Shown here one piece after another: positions 1 through 5,738 of a DNA stretch of 7,824 nt. The notes below the pieces were generated by a model. It ran no database searches. It worked only from the letters and a program-made list of their open reading frames with translations, and was not told the DNA's origin. The DNA comes from Marinospirillum sp. (lineage in GTDB: Bacteria > Pseudomonadota > Gammaproteobacteria > Pseudomonadales > Halomonadaceae), in contig SKIX01000202.1 in the NCBI GenBank assembly GCA_007116195.1, positions 1 through 7,824 on the forward strand, given 5' to 3'. A program made the position numbers and the translations under genes. Positions within the stretch are counted from its first letter, which is position 1; the number at the start of each line of letters is the position of its first letter.

Positions 1-123
1 CCAGTCCTGGTTCGTGGTGACCGACGTGTTCCCTATGGTGATGTTGTTGTTCTGATGGGGCGGCTGCAAGCTGCAGGTGTTGCTCAAGTTGGGCTGATCT
101 CCCAGCCGCCTGAGAACCCTTAG
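1..123 (+). CDS. tolR: TolR, C-terminal end (partial, 5' end outside window)
   Basis: The frame is open from the first base and stops with TAG at 121-123, giving 40 residues. The fragment carries the C-terminal signature of the ExbD/TolR family: a GD-x3-VPYGDVV stretch, then a short helix with AAGVAQVGL and an ending ISQPPENP. This closely resembles the end of E. coli TolR, where VPY, SAGVKSVGL and TQP occupy the same places. TolR is an inner-membrane protein with one transmembrane helix and a periplasmic domain. With TolQ it forms the proton channel that energises TolA. The transmembrane helix with its essential aspartate lies upstream, outside the window. The tolA start follows within about 10 bases of the stop, as expected for the tolQRA operon. 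ExbD is the alternative paralogue, but the tolA and tolB genes immediately downstream settle the assignment. Confidence 0.95.
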   Translation, partial: PVLVRGDRRVPYGDVVVLMGRLQAAGVAQVGLISQPPENP

Positions 124-133
124 GAGTTGCTTG

Positions 134-1060
134 GTGAAGCCAGCTAACTTAACGCTGTCTGTTTTGCTAACACTGGGTGTGCATCTGCTGGTGCTTGTTT
201 TGCTGTTTTGGCAGGGGACTCAAATTCGGCCTTTACCTGAACCACCTGAGCAAGAAATCATTCGTGCTCAGGTTGTTGCTCAGGATCCCGCAGAGGCACG
301 TAGAGCGGCTGCTGAAGCAGAGCGCCAAGCCGAGCTGCAACGCCAGCGTGAAGCAGAACGTCGGCGTCAGCAGCAGGAAGCCGAGCGCCGCCGCCAAGCA
401 GAAGAACAACGCCGCCAGCAAGAGCAAGAAGCTCAGCGGCAAAGAGAGCAAGAAGAAGCACGACGTCGTGCCGAAGAGCAGCGGCAGCGTGAAGAGCAAG
501 CTCGACAAGAAGCCGAGCGCCAGGCACAGCAAGAAGCTGAACGTCAACGCCAGCTGCAACTGCAAAGACAGCGGGAAGAAGAGCAACGCCGCTTGACAGA
601 AGCTGAAGAGCAGCGTCGGCGTGAAGAGGAAATACGCCGCCAGGTTGAAGAAAGGCGAGCAGCTGAGGCACGCCAGCAACGTGAGGAAGAAGCCAGAATA
701 CGTGAGCAGTCACAACGCGAGCGAGAAAGAGCACGTGCTGAGCAAGCCGAGCGAGATGCGCAGGCAATTGCTAATATGGAAGGCGTAATCTTTGATCTGA
801 TTTCAAGGCACTGGACACGCCCACCAGGGGTTGATGCTGAACTAGAGACCGTTTTACGCTTGCGTTTATTGGGTACGGGGGAGTTAGCACCTGAGGGGAT
901 TACGCTGGTTTCATCCAGTGGTAATCTGGCTTTTGACCGCTCTGCTATTCAAGCCGTTGAAAGAGCTGTGCCTTTTCCCTTGCTGCAATTGGAGCCTCGC
1001 CAGCGTGATGCTTTTCGCACACTTACTTTAGAATTTACACCTGAGGATTTAGCACAGTGA
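134..1060 (+). CDS. tolA: TolA, inner-membrane energy-transducing protein
   Basis: TolA links the TolQR motor in the inner membrane to TolB and Pal at the outer membrane. The three family domains are visible (numbered from a TTG at 131). Residues 7-27 are one hydrophobic helix with no charges; His18, preceded by Thr14, matches the S-x3-H pattern that contacts TolQR, with Thr in place of Ser. Residues about 54-212 are a long charged helix made almost only of Glu, Arg, Gln and Ala. Residues about 216-309 are a globular C-terminal domain with a HWTRPPG motif, as in Pseudomonas-type TolA. I prefer the GTG at 134 (308 residues) over the TTG at 131 because the GGAG at 123-126 is then 7 bases away rather than 4. 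The gene overlaps tolB by 4 bases (GTGA), implying translational coupling. Oddity: Lys3 is the only lysine in the protein, and there is no cysteine. Confidence 0.96.
   Translation: MKPANLTLSVLLTLGVHLLVLVLLFWQGTQIRPLPEPPEQEIIRAQVVAQDPAEARRAAAEAERQAELQRQREAERRRQQQEAERRRQAEEQRRQQEQEAQRQREQEEARRRAEEQRQREEQARQEAERQAQQEAERQRQLQLQRQREEEQRRLTEAEEQRRREEEIRRQVEERRAAEARQQREEEARIREQSQRERERARAEQAERDAQAIANMEGVIFDLISRHWTRPPGVDAELETVLRLRLLGTGELAPEGITLVSSSGNLAFDRSAIQAVERAVPFPLLQLEPRQRDAFRTLTLEFTPEDLAQ
290..766 (+). repeat. Low-complexity Glu/Arg/Gln/Ala coding repeat of tolA domain II
   Basis: This part of tolA encodes about 159 residues built from imperfect, irregular units such as EAERQ, EEQRR and QREEE. 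The DNA is correspondingly repetitive (gaa, gag, cgc, cag, gca codons recurring). Because so few codons are used, several other frames on both strands lack stop codons here, which explains the long spurious open frames over this stretch. Such tracts are prone to length change by slippage or unequal recombination, and the length of TolA domain II varies widely among species. Lysine is absent from the entire tract, unlike the Lys/Ala-rich repeats of E. coli TolA. Confidence 0.8.
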
Positions 1061-2373
1061 CAAGAATCCAGTTTCGCTTGCCTAGTCTGGCAGTATTTTT
1101 GCTCCTCTTTTTGTTCACTACTCAGGCAGCGGCTAATTTAACCATACGTATCACTCAAGGCAGTGACCAGGCAACTTCCATTGCCATCGTGCCTTTTGCC
1201 TGGAGAGGCTCAGGTGCCTTGCCTGAAGACGTAGCTCGTATTCTTGGTGACAATCTGGAGAGGACAGGCTTGTTTGCCCCTGTACCCCGTGAAAACCTGG
1301 TTAGCTTGCCTTCGCGTCGGGATGAGGTAGTTTATCGAGATTGGCGGCTGCTGAATGTGAACTATCTTCTAGTCGGCTCAATTGAAGAAAATGGCCATTC
1401 GTTAACAATCAATTATGAACTCTTTGATGTGCTCAGCCAGGAGCGTCTTTTAGGTGAAACAGTGACCAGCAGAAAAGACCAGCTGAGAAGCCGTTCCCAC
1501 TTTATTAGTGATCGCGTTTATGAAAAGTTGACCGGCCAAAGAGGTATTTTTTCAACGCGCCTAGCCTATGTGACTGCTGAAGCTCTGGAAGGTCGTGCCA
1601 ACTACCAATACCGTTTGCATGTTTCCGATGCTGATGGACAGCGTTCGCGAGTCATCCTTAGTTCGCGTGAGCCTATTTTATCACCTGACTGGTCGCCTGA
1701 TGGTAAAAAGCTGGCCTATGTCTCTTTCGAGCGGGGTCGTCCTGCCATCTTTATTCAGGAAGTCGCTACGGGTTACCGCTATCAACTGACCAACTTTCGA
1801 GGGTTGAATGGTTCGCCTGCTTGGTCGCCCGATGGTAAACAGCTAGCCATGACGCTGTCACGTGATGGTAGCCCTGAGATTTATATTTATCATTTGGAGC
1901 AGCGGCGCTTGACTCGTTTGACCCATCATTTTGCAATAGATACTGAGCCCTCCTGGTCTCCTGATGGTAAAAATATAGTGTTTACCTCCAGCCGCAGCGG
2001 GGGGCCGCAAATCTACCAGGTGAACCTGGATTCTGGGCGTGTCGAGCGGGTCACTTTTGAAGGCAATTATAATGCCCGTGCTCGCTATTCACCTGATGGC
2101 AAAGAAATTTTTATGATTCATCGTGAGTCTGGGGGTGGATTCTTTAGTGTGGCTGCACTTAATATGCAAACAGGAAGGCTTAGACGCCTGTCGACTTCAC
2201 CACTAGATGAGTCGCCCAGTGTGGCGCCTAATGGCAGCATGGTGGTTTACGCCCTAACAAGAAACAACCAAGGTGTTTTAGGAGTGGTTTCTATTGACGG
2301 GCGTATTCGTTATGAATTGCCAGCAGAAAGAGGTGACGTCAGGGAGCCGGCTTGGTCTCCGTTTCTTAACTAA
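1057..2373 (+). CDS. tolB: TolB, periplasmic beta-propeller of the Tol-Pal system
   Basis: TolB is a soluble periplasmic protein that binds Pal through its propeller and TolA through its N-terminus, so controlling whether Pal is free to hold peptidoglycan. Residues 1-26 form a Sec signal peptide: basic start, hydrophobic run [10 protein letters not shown], and a likely cut after AAA at 24-26, giving a mature protein beginning NLTIRI. Residues about 27-160 are the alpha/beta domain with the IAIVPF strand. Residues about 165-438 are the six-bladed propeller; its WSPDG-type blade motifs are visible near residues 211, 256, 299 and 344, with a degenerate VAPNG at 389 and a final PAWSP at 431. The length of 438 is normal for the family (about 430). 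The GTG start overlaps the tolA stop, and GAGGA at 1043-1047 sits 9 bases upstream. Nothing is missing. Confidence 0.97.
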   Translation: MTRIQFRLPSLAVFLLLFLFTTQAAANLTIRITQGSDQATSIAIVPFAWRGSGALPEDVARILGDNLERTGLFAPVPRENLVSLPSRRDEVVYRDWRLLNVNYLLVGSIEENGHSLTINYELFDVLSQERLLGETVTSRKDQLRSRSHFISDRVYEKLTGQRGIFSTRLAYVTAEALEGRANYQYRLHVSDADGQRSRVILSSREPILSPDWSPDGKKLAYVSFERGRPAIFIQEVATGYRYQLTNFRGLNGSPAWSPDGKQLAMTLSRDGSPEIYIYHLEQRRLTRLTHHFAIDTEPSWSPDGKNIVFTSSRSGGPQIYQVNLDSGRVERVTFEGNYNARARYSPDGKEIFMIHRESGGGFFSVAALNMQTGRLRRLSTSPLDESPSVAPNGSMVVYALTRNNQGVLGVVSIDGRIRYELPAERGDVREPAWSPFLN

Positions 2374-2392
2374 CTAGAATGCTATTTACTGC

Positions 2393-2421
2393 TTAAGGTT
2401 TTTTGCTGGATGGGCTAGACT
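2393..2421 (+). promoter_or_regulatory. Weak candidate promoter in the tolB-pal gap
   Basis: The 90-base gap between tolB and pal is the largest spacer inside the cluster. A poor -35 match (TTAAGG, 2393-2398) and a moderate -10 match (TAGACT, 2416-2421) are separated by 17 bases, upstream of pal. A T6 run at 2399-2404 falls in the spacer. A separate pal promoter would fit the need for much more Pal than TolA, and I recall reports of separate oprL (pal) transcription in Pseudomonas. The sequence match alone is not convincing. Confidence 0.22.
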
Positions 2422-2463
2422 CAGCCAGGAAATAATCAAGAGTTTCTAAAACAGGAGAAGAAT

Positions 2464-3039
2464 ATGGATCTGATGAAATATAGCAAACCTTTTGCTCTGG
2501 CCGCTGTACTGGCACTTGTTGCTGGCTGTGGTGGTGGCGCGGGTACTCAGCCAGGTGATGAAGAAGAAGTGGTTGCCGATGAGGTTTTGGTATCCGATGA
2601 TGAAGAGCTGCACGGTGCTGAAGCTGAAGGCTTGGGTGATGAAGATGCCGCTTCTGCGCAAGCAATGGCTGAAGAAGCAGCTGCAGCTGCGCGTGATGCG
2701 ATTGCGCGCCCTGAAGTTATGACTGTCTATTTTGACTTTGATAAGTCGAATATCCGCAGTGAGTTCTATGATGTGCTTAACGCTCATGCTGCTTACTTGC
2801 AAGCCAACCCTAACGCTAGTCTGGTCCTGGAAGGTCACACGGATGAGCGTGGCACACGCGAGTACAACATGGCTCTAGGTGAGCGTCGTGGTAGTGCAGT
2901 ACAACGTTACTTGTCTACCCAAGGCGTAAGCTCTGAGCAGATGGAGGTTGTTAGCTATGGTGAAGAGCGCCCCGTCGTTCGTAATGCCAGCACTCGTGAA
3001 GATCACGCTAAAAACCGCCGCGTTGAACTTGTTTACTAA
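2464..3039 (+). CDS. pal: Pal, peptidoglycan-associated outer-membrane lipoprotein
   Basis: Pal anchors the outer membrane to peptidoglycan and is handed over by TolB. Residues 1-21 are a lipoprotein signal peptide ending in the lipobox LVAGC, so Cys22 becomes the lipidated N-terminus. Gly follows at +2 rather than the Asp inner-membrane retention signal, which fits outer-membrane sorting. Residues about 26-82 are a linker: 15 of the 30 residues from 32 to 61 are Asp or Glu, then an Ala/Glu-rich stretch follows. Residues about 84-191 are an OmpA-like domain beginning VYFDFDKSNIR; GHTDERGTREYN at 124-135 and NRRVE at 184-188 hold the residues that bind diaminopimelate in this family. At 191 residues it is somewhat longer than E. 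coli Pal (173), mainly in the linker. The ATG has the best ribosome site in the cluster, AGGAG at 2453-2457, 6 bases away. Confidence 0.97.
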   Translation: MDLMKYSKPFALAAVLALVAGCGGGAGTQPGDEEEVVADEVLVSDDEELHGAEAEGLGDEDAASAQAMAEEAAAAARDAIARPEVMTVYFDFDKSNIRSEFYDVLNAHAAYLQANPNASLVLEGHTDERGTREYNMALGERRGSAVQRYLSTQGVSSEQMEVVSYGEERPVVRNASTREDHAKNRRVELVY

Positions 3040-3057
3040 GAGCGAGGCGTCTCTGAC

Positions 3058-3822
3058 GTGAAAGCATTTTATTTGCCTAACTCTGTCAGGGTAGCAACTG
3101 GGGCCATTCGTGGCCCCCGTTTTGTTTTTCTAGCTGTACTTTTATTGCTAGCCCTGCCTTTACCAGCCGACAATAGAAACCAGGCCGTCGTTCAAGCTGA
3201 GTTATTTATGCAGCTGGAACAGTTGCAGGTCGAAGTTCAAAACCTGAGGAACTTGGTTGAGCGGCAAGAAAGAGCTCTCTCTCAATTGCAAGATGAGCAA
3301 AGGCGCCGGTATATCGACTTGGATGAGCGTTTGCAAGACCATTCTCAGCGTCTAGGTAAGCTGGAAGAGCTTCCTGCAGTGATTGAACCTGTTGCGAGTC
3401 TGAGTGAGCCTTTGCCGTCTGCAACCGCAGCTTCTACAACAAGTGAAGAGCTGAATGATCGAGAAGCTTATAACCGTGCCTATGCCCTGATTCCTGAGCG
3501 ACGTTTTGATGAAGCTATTAAGGCTTTACAAGACTTTATTCGTCATTACCCTCAGTCGCGCCTGGTCGGTAATGGCTACTATTGGATAGGCGAGATTTAT
3601 ATGGCGCAGAACCGCACGCGTGATGCGGAGAAGATGTTTGATGCCGTTGTTCGTCGTTATCCAGATAGCTTTAAAATTGCAGATTCTTATTACAAGCTAG
3701 GCCTGATCTATGCTCGTTATGGCAACAACGACCAGGCCAGCGAGACTATGCGATCTATCATCGAAAACTATCCGAGTGAACCAGCGGCAGATTTGGCGCG
3801 TCGCTGGCTAGACCGAGACTAA
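3058..3822 (+). CDS. cpoB: CpoB (YbgF), periplasmic TPR coordinator of Tol-Pal and PBP1B
   Basis: In E. coli, CpoB binds TolA and the PBP1B-LpoB complex and couples septal peptidoglycan synthesis to outer-membrane constriction. Residues 22-37 (FVFLAV...LPLPA) are the hydrophobic core of a signal peptide, with a likely cut after Ala37. The n-region is rather long (21 residues) but basic (K2, R11, R18, R21). Residues about 47-104 are a coiled coil with the family's EVQNLRNLVE and RYIDLDERL stretches. Residues 109-131 are a Pro/Ser/Thr linker. Residues about 135-254 hold three TPR-like repeats, each near a YP turn (164-165, 201-202, 238-239). The GTG start has GAGG at 3044-3047, a rather long 10 bases away, and lies 18 bases after pal. 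The alternative TTG at 3073 has no ribosome site. A terminator-like hairpin is embedded in the signal-peptide codons. Confidence 0.93.
   Translation: MKAFYLPNSVRVATGAIRGPRFVFLAVLLLLALPLPADNRNQAVVQAELFMQLEQLQVEVQNLRNLVERQERALSQLQDEQRRRYIDLDERLQDHSQRLGKLEELPAVIEPVASLSEPLPSATAASTTSEELNDREAYNRAYALIPERRFDEAIKALQDFIRHYPQSRLVGNGYYWIGEIYMAQNRTRDAEKMFDAVVRRYPDSFKIADSYYKLGLIYARYGNNDQASETMRSIIENYPSEPAADLARRWLDRD
3096..3129 (+). terminator. Intrinsic terminator or attenuator inside the cpoB signal-peptide codons
   Basis: GGGGCCA at 3100-3106 pairs perfectly with TGGCCCC at 3111-3117 around a TTCG tetraloop. After one mismatch, AAC (3096-3098) can also pair with GTT (3119-3121). Nine of the ten bases at 3120-3129 are T. 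A 7-base-pair GC-rich stem, a tight loop and a U-rich tail are the standard parts of a Rho-independent terminator. It ends about 90 bases after the pal stop, so it would terminate the tol-pal message after pal, yet it lies about 40-70 bases into the cpoB reading frame. The U-tail is formed by Phe and Val codons of the signal peptide. Confidence 0.65.
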
Positions 3823-3839
3823 TTTGAGTAGCTGAATTT

Positions 3840-4604
3840 ATGCCCTGTTTTTTTGATTATCAAGCTGCTGATACGCTTTTGGCAGACCGTATTATTCTTG
3901 TTACCGGTGCTGGTGATGGCATAGGCCGTGCAGCGGCCTTGGGCTTTGCAGCTAAGGGTGCAACGGTTATTTTGCTTGGCCGAACCATTAGTAAACTGGA
4001 AGCCGTCTATGATGAGATAGCGGCCAGTGGCGCCCCTGAGCCAGCCATTTACCCGCTTAACTTTGAAGGGGCGAGCTGGCCAGATTATCAGCAGATGGCT
4101 GATCGCCTGTATGAAGAGTTTGGACGTTTGGACGGTGTGCTACACAATGCCGGTATTCTCGGCACGCTTACGCCGTTGCAAGGCTACAATCCAGCGCTTT
4201 GGCAGGAAGTTATTCAGGTTAACTTCAATGGCCCAACAATGATGTTGCAGGCGTTGATTCCTCTATTGCAGCAATCTGAGGATGCCTCGGTTATTCTGAC
4301 GTCCTCATCAGTTGGGCGTAAGGGGCGAGCTTTCTGGGGTGCTTATGCTTGCTCTAAGTTTGCTTTGGAAGGCCTGGCTCAGGTGATGGCCGAGGAGTTG
4401 GAAAATATCAGCCAAGTCCGGGTTAACACTTTAAACCCTGGTGCGACTCGAACTTCTATGCGGGCCAAAGCTTACCCTGGTGAGAACCCTGCAAGTCTTC
4501 GCACACCCGAAGAGATATTGCCGACTTATTTTTACTTAATGGGCCCTGACAGCAAGGGCGTGACAGGCCAGCAGTTTGATGCTCAGCCAGCTAAGACAGC
4601 TTGA
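3840..4604 (+). CDS. yciK: YciK-like short-chain dehydrogenase/reductase (SDR family)
   Basis: This is a classical SDR with a Rossmann fold, expected to be a cytoplasmic NAD(P)-dependent oxidoreductase. The cofactor motif TGAGDGIG is at residues 22-29, NAG at 103-105, the catalytic serine lies in the SSSVGR stretch (155-160), and the catalytic YACSK (Y169, K173) follows. The wider sequence matches E. coli YciK best: ADRIILVTGA, LDGVLHNAGILG, SSSVGRKGRAFWGAYA, NPGATRTSMRA and the FDAQP tail all have close counterparts, and the length (254) agrees with about 252. As far as I know, the substrate of YciK is not established. The gene starts 17 bases after cpoB with only a weak ribosome site (GAG at 3826-3828), so it may rely on readthrough and coupling from cpoB. 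FabG is an alternative label, but the YciK-specific blocks argue against it. Confidence 0.88.
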   Translation: MPCFFDYQAADTLLADRIILVTGAGDGIGRAAALGFAAKGATVILLGRTISKLEAVYDEIAASGAPEPAIYPLNFEGASWPDYQQMADRLYEEFGRLDGVLHNAGILGTLTPLQGYNPALWQEVIQVNFNGPTMMLQALIPLLQQSEDASVILTSSSVGRKGRAFWGAYACSKFALEGLAQVMAEELENISQVRVNTLNPGATRTSMRAKAYPGENPASLRTPEEILPTYFYLMGPDSKGVTGQQFDAQPAKTA

Positions 4605-4624
4605 TACTTAGTTTTGTTGGAACA

Positions 4625-4641
4625 CCCTGGCTCAGACAGGG
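4625..4641. terminator. Weak hairpin between convergent genes
   Basis: CCCTG (4625-4629) and CAGGG (4637-4641) form a 5-base-pair stem with a 7-base loop. It overlaps the stop codon of the minus-strand gene and lies about 20 bases after the stop of the SDR gene. A second CAGGG at 4646-4650 followed by CTTTT could act as an alternative right arm for plus-strand transcripts. Neither arrangement has a proper U-tract after a strong stem, so this is only a possible bidirectional terminator between tail-to-tail genes. Confidence 0.25.
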
Positions 4642-5573
4642 AAGTCAGGGCTTTTGCGAGCCAATTCGTTTAACAAGACTTCTAGCTTAGGCGCACTAGG
4701 GTCAACTACTTTGCAAATACTTAGCTCAGCAGTGGTTAAGTCTAGTAGCTCTTCTTGTGGTAGCGGCTCTAAGTTGGCATTGGTTAAACGTTTAACCAGG
4801 GGGGCTGATTTGGGCTCTACTTGAGTTGCATGGACAACGGCTAGAGAAGCATCACTGAGCTCTACGAGGCAGCCGGGTGGGTAGACCCCCAAACTTTGAA
4901 TAAACTTTTCAACTAGGCGCTGATCAAAATCTCGGTAACGCCAACGATAGAGCAGGCCAAGAGCTTGGGCTGGGTTTAATGCTTGGCGGTAATTGCGGTT
5001 ACGAGTTAAAGCTTCATAGACCGAGGTAATCGCTACCATGCGTGCCAGAAAGCTGATTTCCCGGCCTTGGAGTTGTTCTGGATACCCCGTTCCTTTGACT
5101 CTTTCTTGGTGGTGCAAAACAATATCTAAAACCTGATGATCAAACCCACCTTGACTGGCCAGTAACTCATACCCTTGCTGTGGGTACTGATGAATCAAGT
5201 CTCGCTCTTCCTTGCTCAAGGGTGTGGATTTGCTGAGTATTTTACTAGGCACCTGAAGCAAGCCCAGGGGGTGTAGAAGAGCACCCAGGCCCAAAGGGAT
5301 CAGTTGATCACGTCTAAGCCCAAGGTGCTTGGCGAAAACCAAGGTAAAAACGGTCACATTAACTGATTTGGTTACGAGTGCATTTTGATGGTCTTGTAGT
5401 CGAGCCAAAAAAGTCAGGTTCTTATTATCGTGTAAAATGGCATCTAAAAGTTGCTCAAGAACTGAACGCATGTTTTTGGGCTCGAGTGCTTTTCCCAAAC
5501 GTACATCCTGCAACACTCTATCCATCTGCTGGCGAATTGTAAGATAGAGGCTTGGAGGGTGCATTTGCGACAT
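4632..5573 (-). CDS. Degenerate HD-GYP domain protein, probably non-catalytic
   Basis: The domain order is that of a stand-alone HD-GYP protein (numbering from the ATG at 5573; 313 residues): an N-terminal helical region 1-65, an HD-GYP domain about 66-227, and a tail with the family's GVYPPGCLVELSD block. Active members hydrolyse cyclic di-GMP with two or three metal ions. Here most ligands are changed: the HSVN histidine is Lys69, HDxGK reads HPLGL (101-105, so Asp and Lys are lost), the later QHP histidine is Tyr130, HHExxDG reads HQExxKG (155-161), and the DVYDALT aspartate is Ser184. His101, His155, Glu157 and GYP (163-165) remain. No signal peptide or transmembrane helix is seen, so it is likely cytoplasmic. 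I chose the ATG at 5573 because GGAAG lies 5 bases upstream; the GTG at 5585 has no ribosome site. It probably binds a nucleotide or a protein partner rather than cutting c-di-GMP. Confidence 0.85.
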   Translation of the reverse strand: MSQMHPPSLYLTIRQQMDRVLQDVRLGKALEPKNMRSVLEQLLDAILHDNKNLTFLARLQDHQNALVTKSVNVTVFTLVFAKHLGLRRDQLIPLGLGALLHPLGLLQVPSKILSKSTPLSKEERDLIHQYPQQGYELLASQGGFDHQVLDIVLHHQERVKGTGYPEQLQGREISFLARMVAITSVYEALTRNRNYRQALNPAQALGLLYRWRYRDFDQRLVEKFIQSLGVYPPGCLVELSDASLAVVHATQVEPKSAPLVKRLTNANLEPLPQEELLDLTTAELSICKVVDPSAPKLEVLLNELARKSPDFPV

Positions 5574-5594
5574 AACGACTTCCACTGACTAATT

Positions 5595-5613
5595 TGTTAT
5601 AGGTTTTATAACA
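5595..5613. repeat. Perfect 19-base inverted repeat, candidate operator
   Basis: TGTTATA (5595-5601) and TATAACA (5607-5613) are exact 7-base inverted arms around a 5-base GGTTT centre. On the minus strand the right half contains the extended -10 element of the HD-GYP gene, so a dimeric regulator bound here would directly cover that promoter. The arms are AT-rich and no U-tract follows, so a transcription terminator is unlikely. I cannot name the regulator. Confidence 0.5.
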
Positions 5614-5634
5614 TGGTTCTTTTTTGAATTTTAA
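5605..5634 (-). promoter_or_regulatory. Candidate sigma-70 promoter of the HD-GYP gene
   Basis: Reading the minus strand, TATAAA (plus positions 5610-5605) is a 5-of-6 match to the -10 consensus and is preceded by TG one base away, making an extended -10 (TGTTATAAA). TTAAAA (5634-5629) is a 4-of-6 match to the -35, with an 18-base spacer. Transcription would start near 5598, giving a leader of about 25 bases before the ATG at 5573. The rest of the 165-base divergent spacer (5574-5738) has several T-rich runs. On the plus strand I see only weak uvrB promoter candidates, such as TTGTCG at 5661 with TACAGT at 5686 (19-base spacer) or TATGCT at 5703. Confidence 0.5.
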
Positions 5635-5738
5635 CAGAGTTGTTGCTTTGAACCTAGAGCTTGTCGGTTGTTTTAAGCTTTCAGGTACAGTTTTTGTAAA
5701 GGTATGCTTGTAGTTAATCAAGGTTTGAGGGCGCGTTT

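Noticed and set aside
177..767. Long open frames on both strands overlapping tolA (177-596 plus, 233-679 minus, 258-767 minus)
   Set aside because: They are by-products of the repetitive Glu/Arg/Gln codons of tolA domain II, which contain no stops in other frames. Their translations are low-complexity Lys/Ser, Leu/Phe or Ala/Leu runs with no recognisable domain or ribosome site.
2399..2428. T6 run and short inverted repeat (GGCT/AGCC) after tolB as a terminator
   Set aside because: The T-run precedes the repeat rather than following it, and the stem is only 4 base pairs, so it does not make an intrinsic terminator on the plus strand.
2393..2838. Minus-strand open frames opposite pal and the tolB-pal gap
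   Set aside because: They lie opposite the well-supported pal gene, share no family features and have no plausible ribosome site.
4632..5573. HD-GYP gene as a pseudogene
   Set aside because: The frame is uninterrupted for 313 codons, the C-terminal family block is intact, and it has a ribosome site and promoter. Only catalytic positions have changed, which points to a functional non-enzyme.
5518..5721. Minus-strand 67-codon frame across the HD-GYP start and the divergent spacer
   Set aside because: It overlaps the start of the HD-GYP gene in another frame, runs through its promoter and palindrome, and shows no protein-like features.
5586..5738. Possible LexA (SOS) operator before uvrB
   Set aside because: I looked for CTGT-N8-ACAG. 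The ACAG at 5687-5690 has AAGC rather than CTGT at the matching distance, and no other pair fits. A divergent operator for another LexA type cannot be excluded, but nothing supports one.
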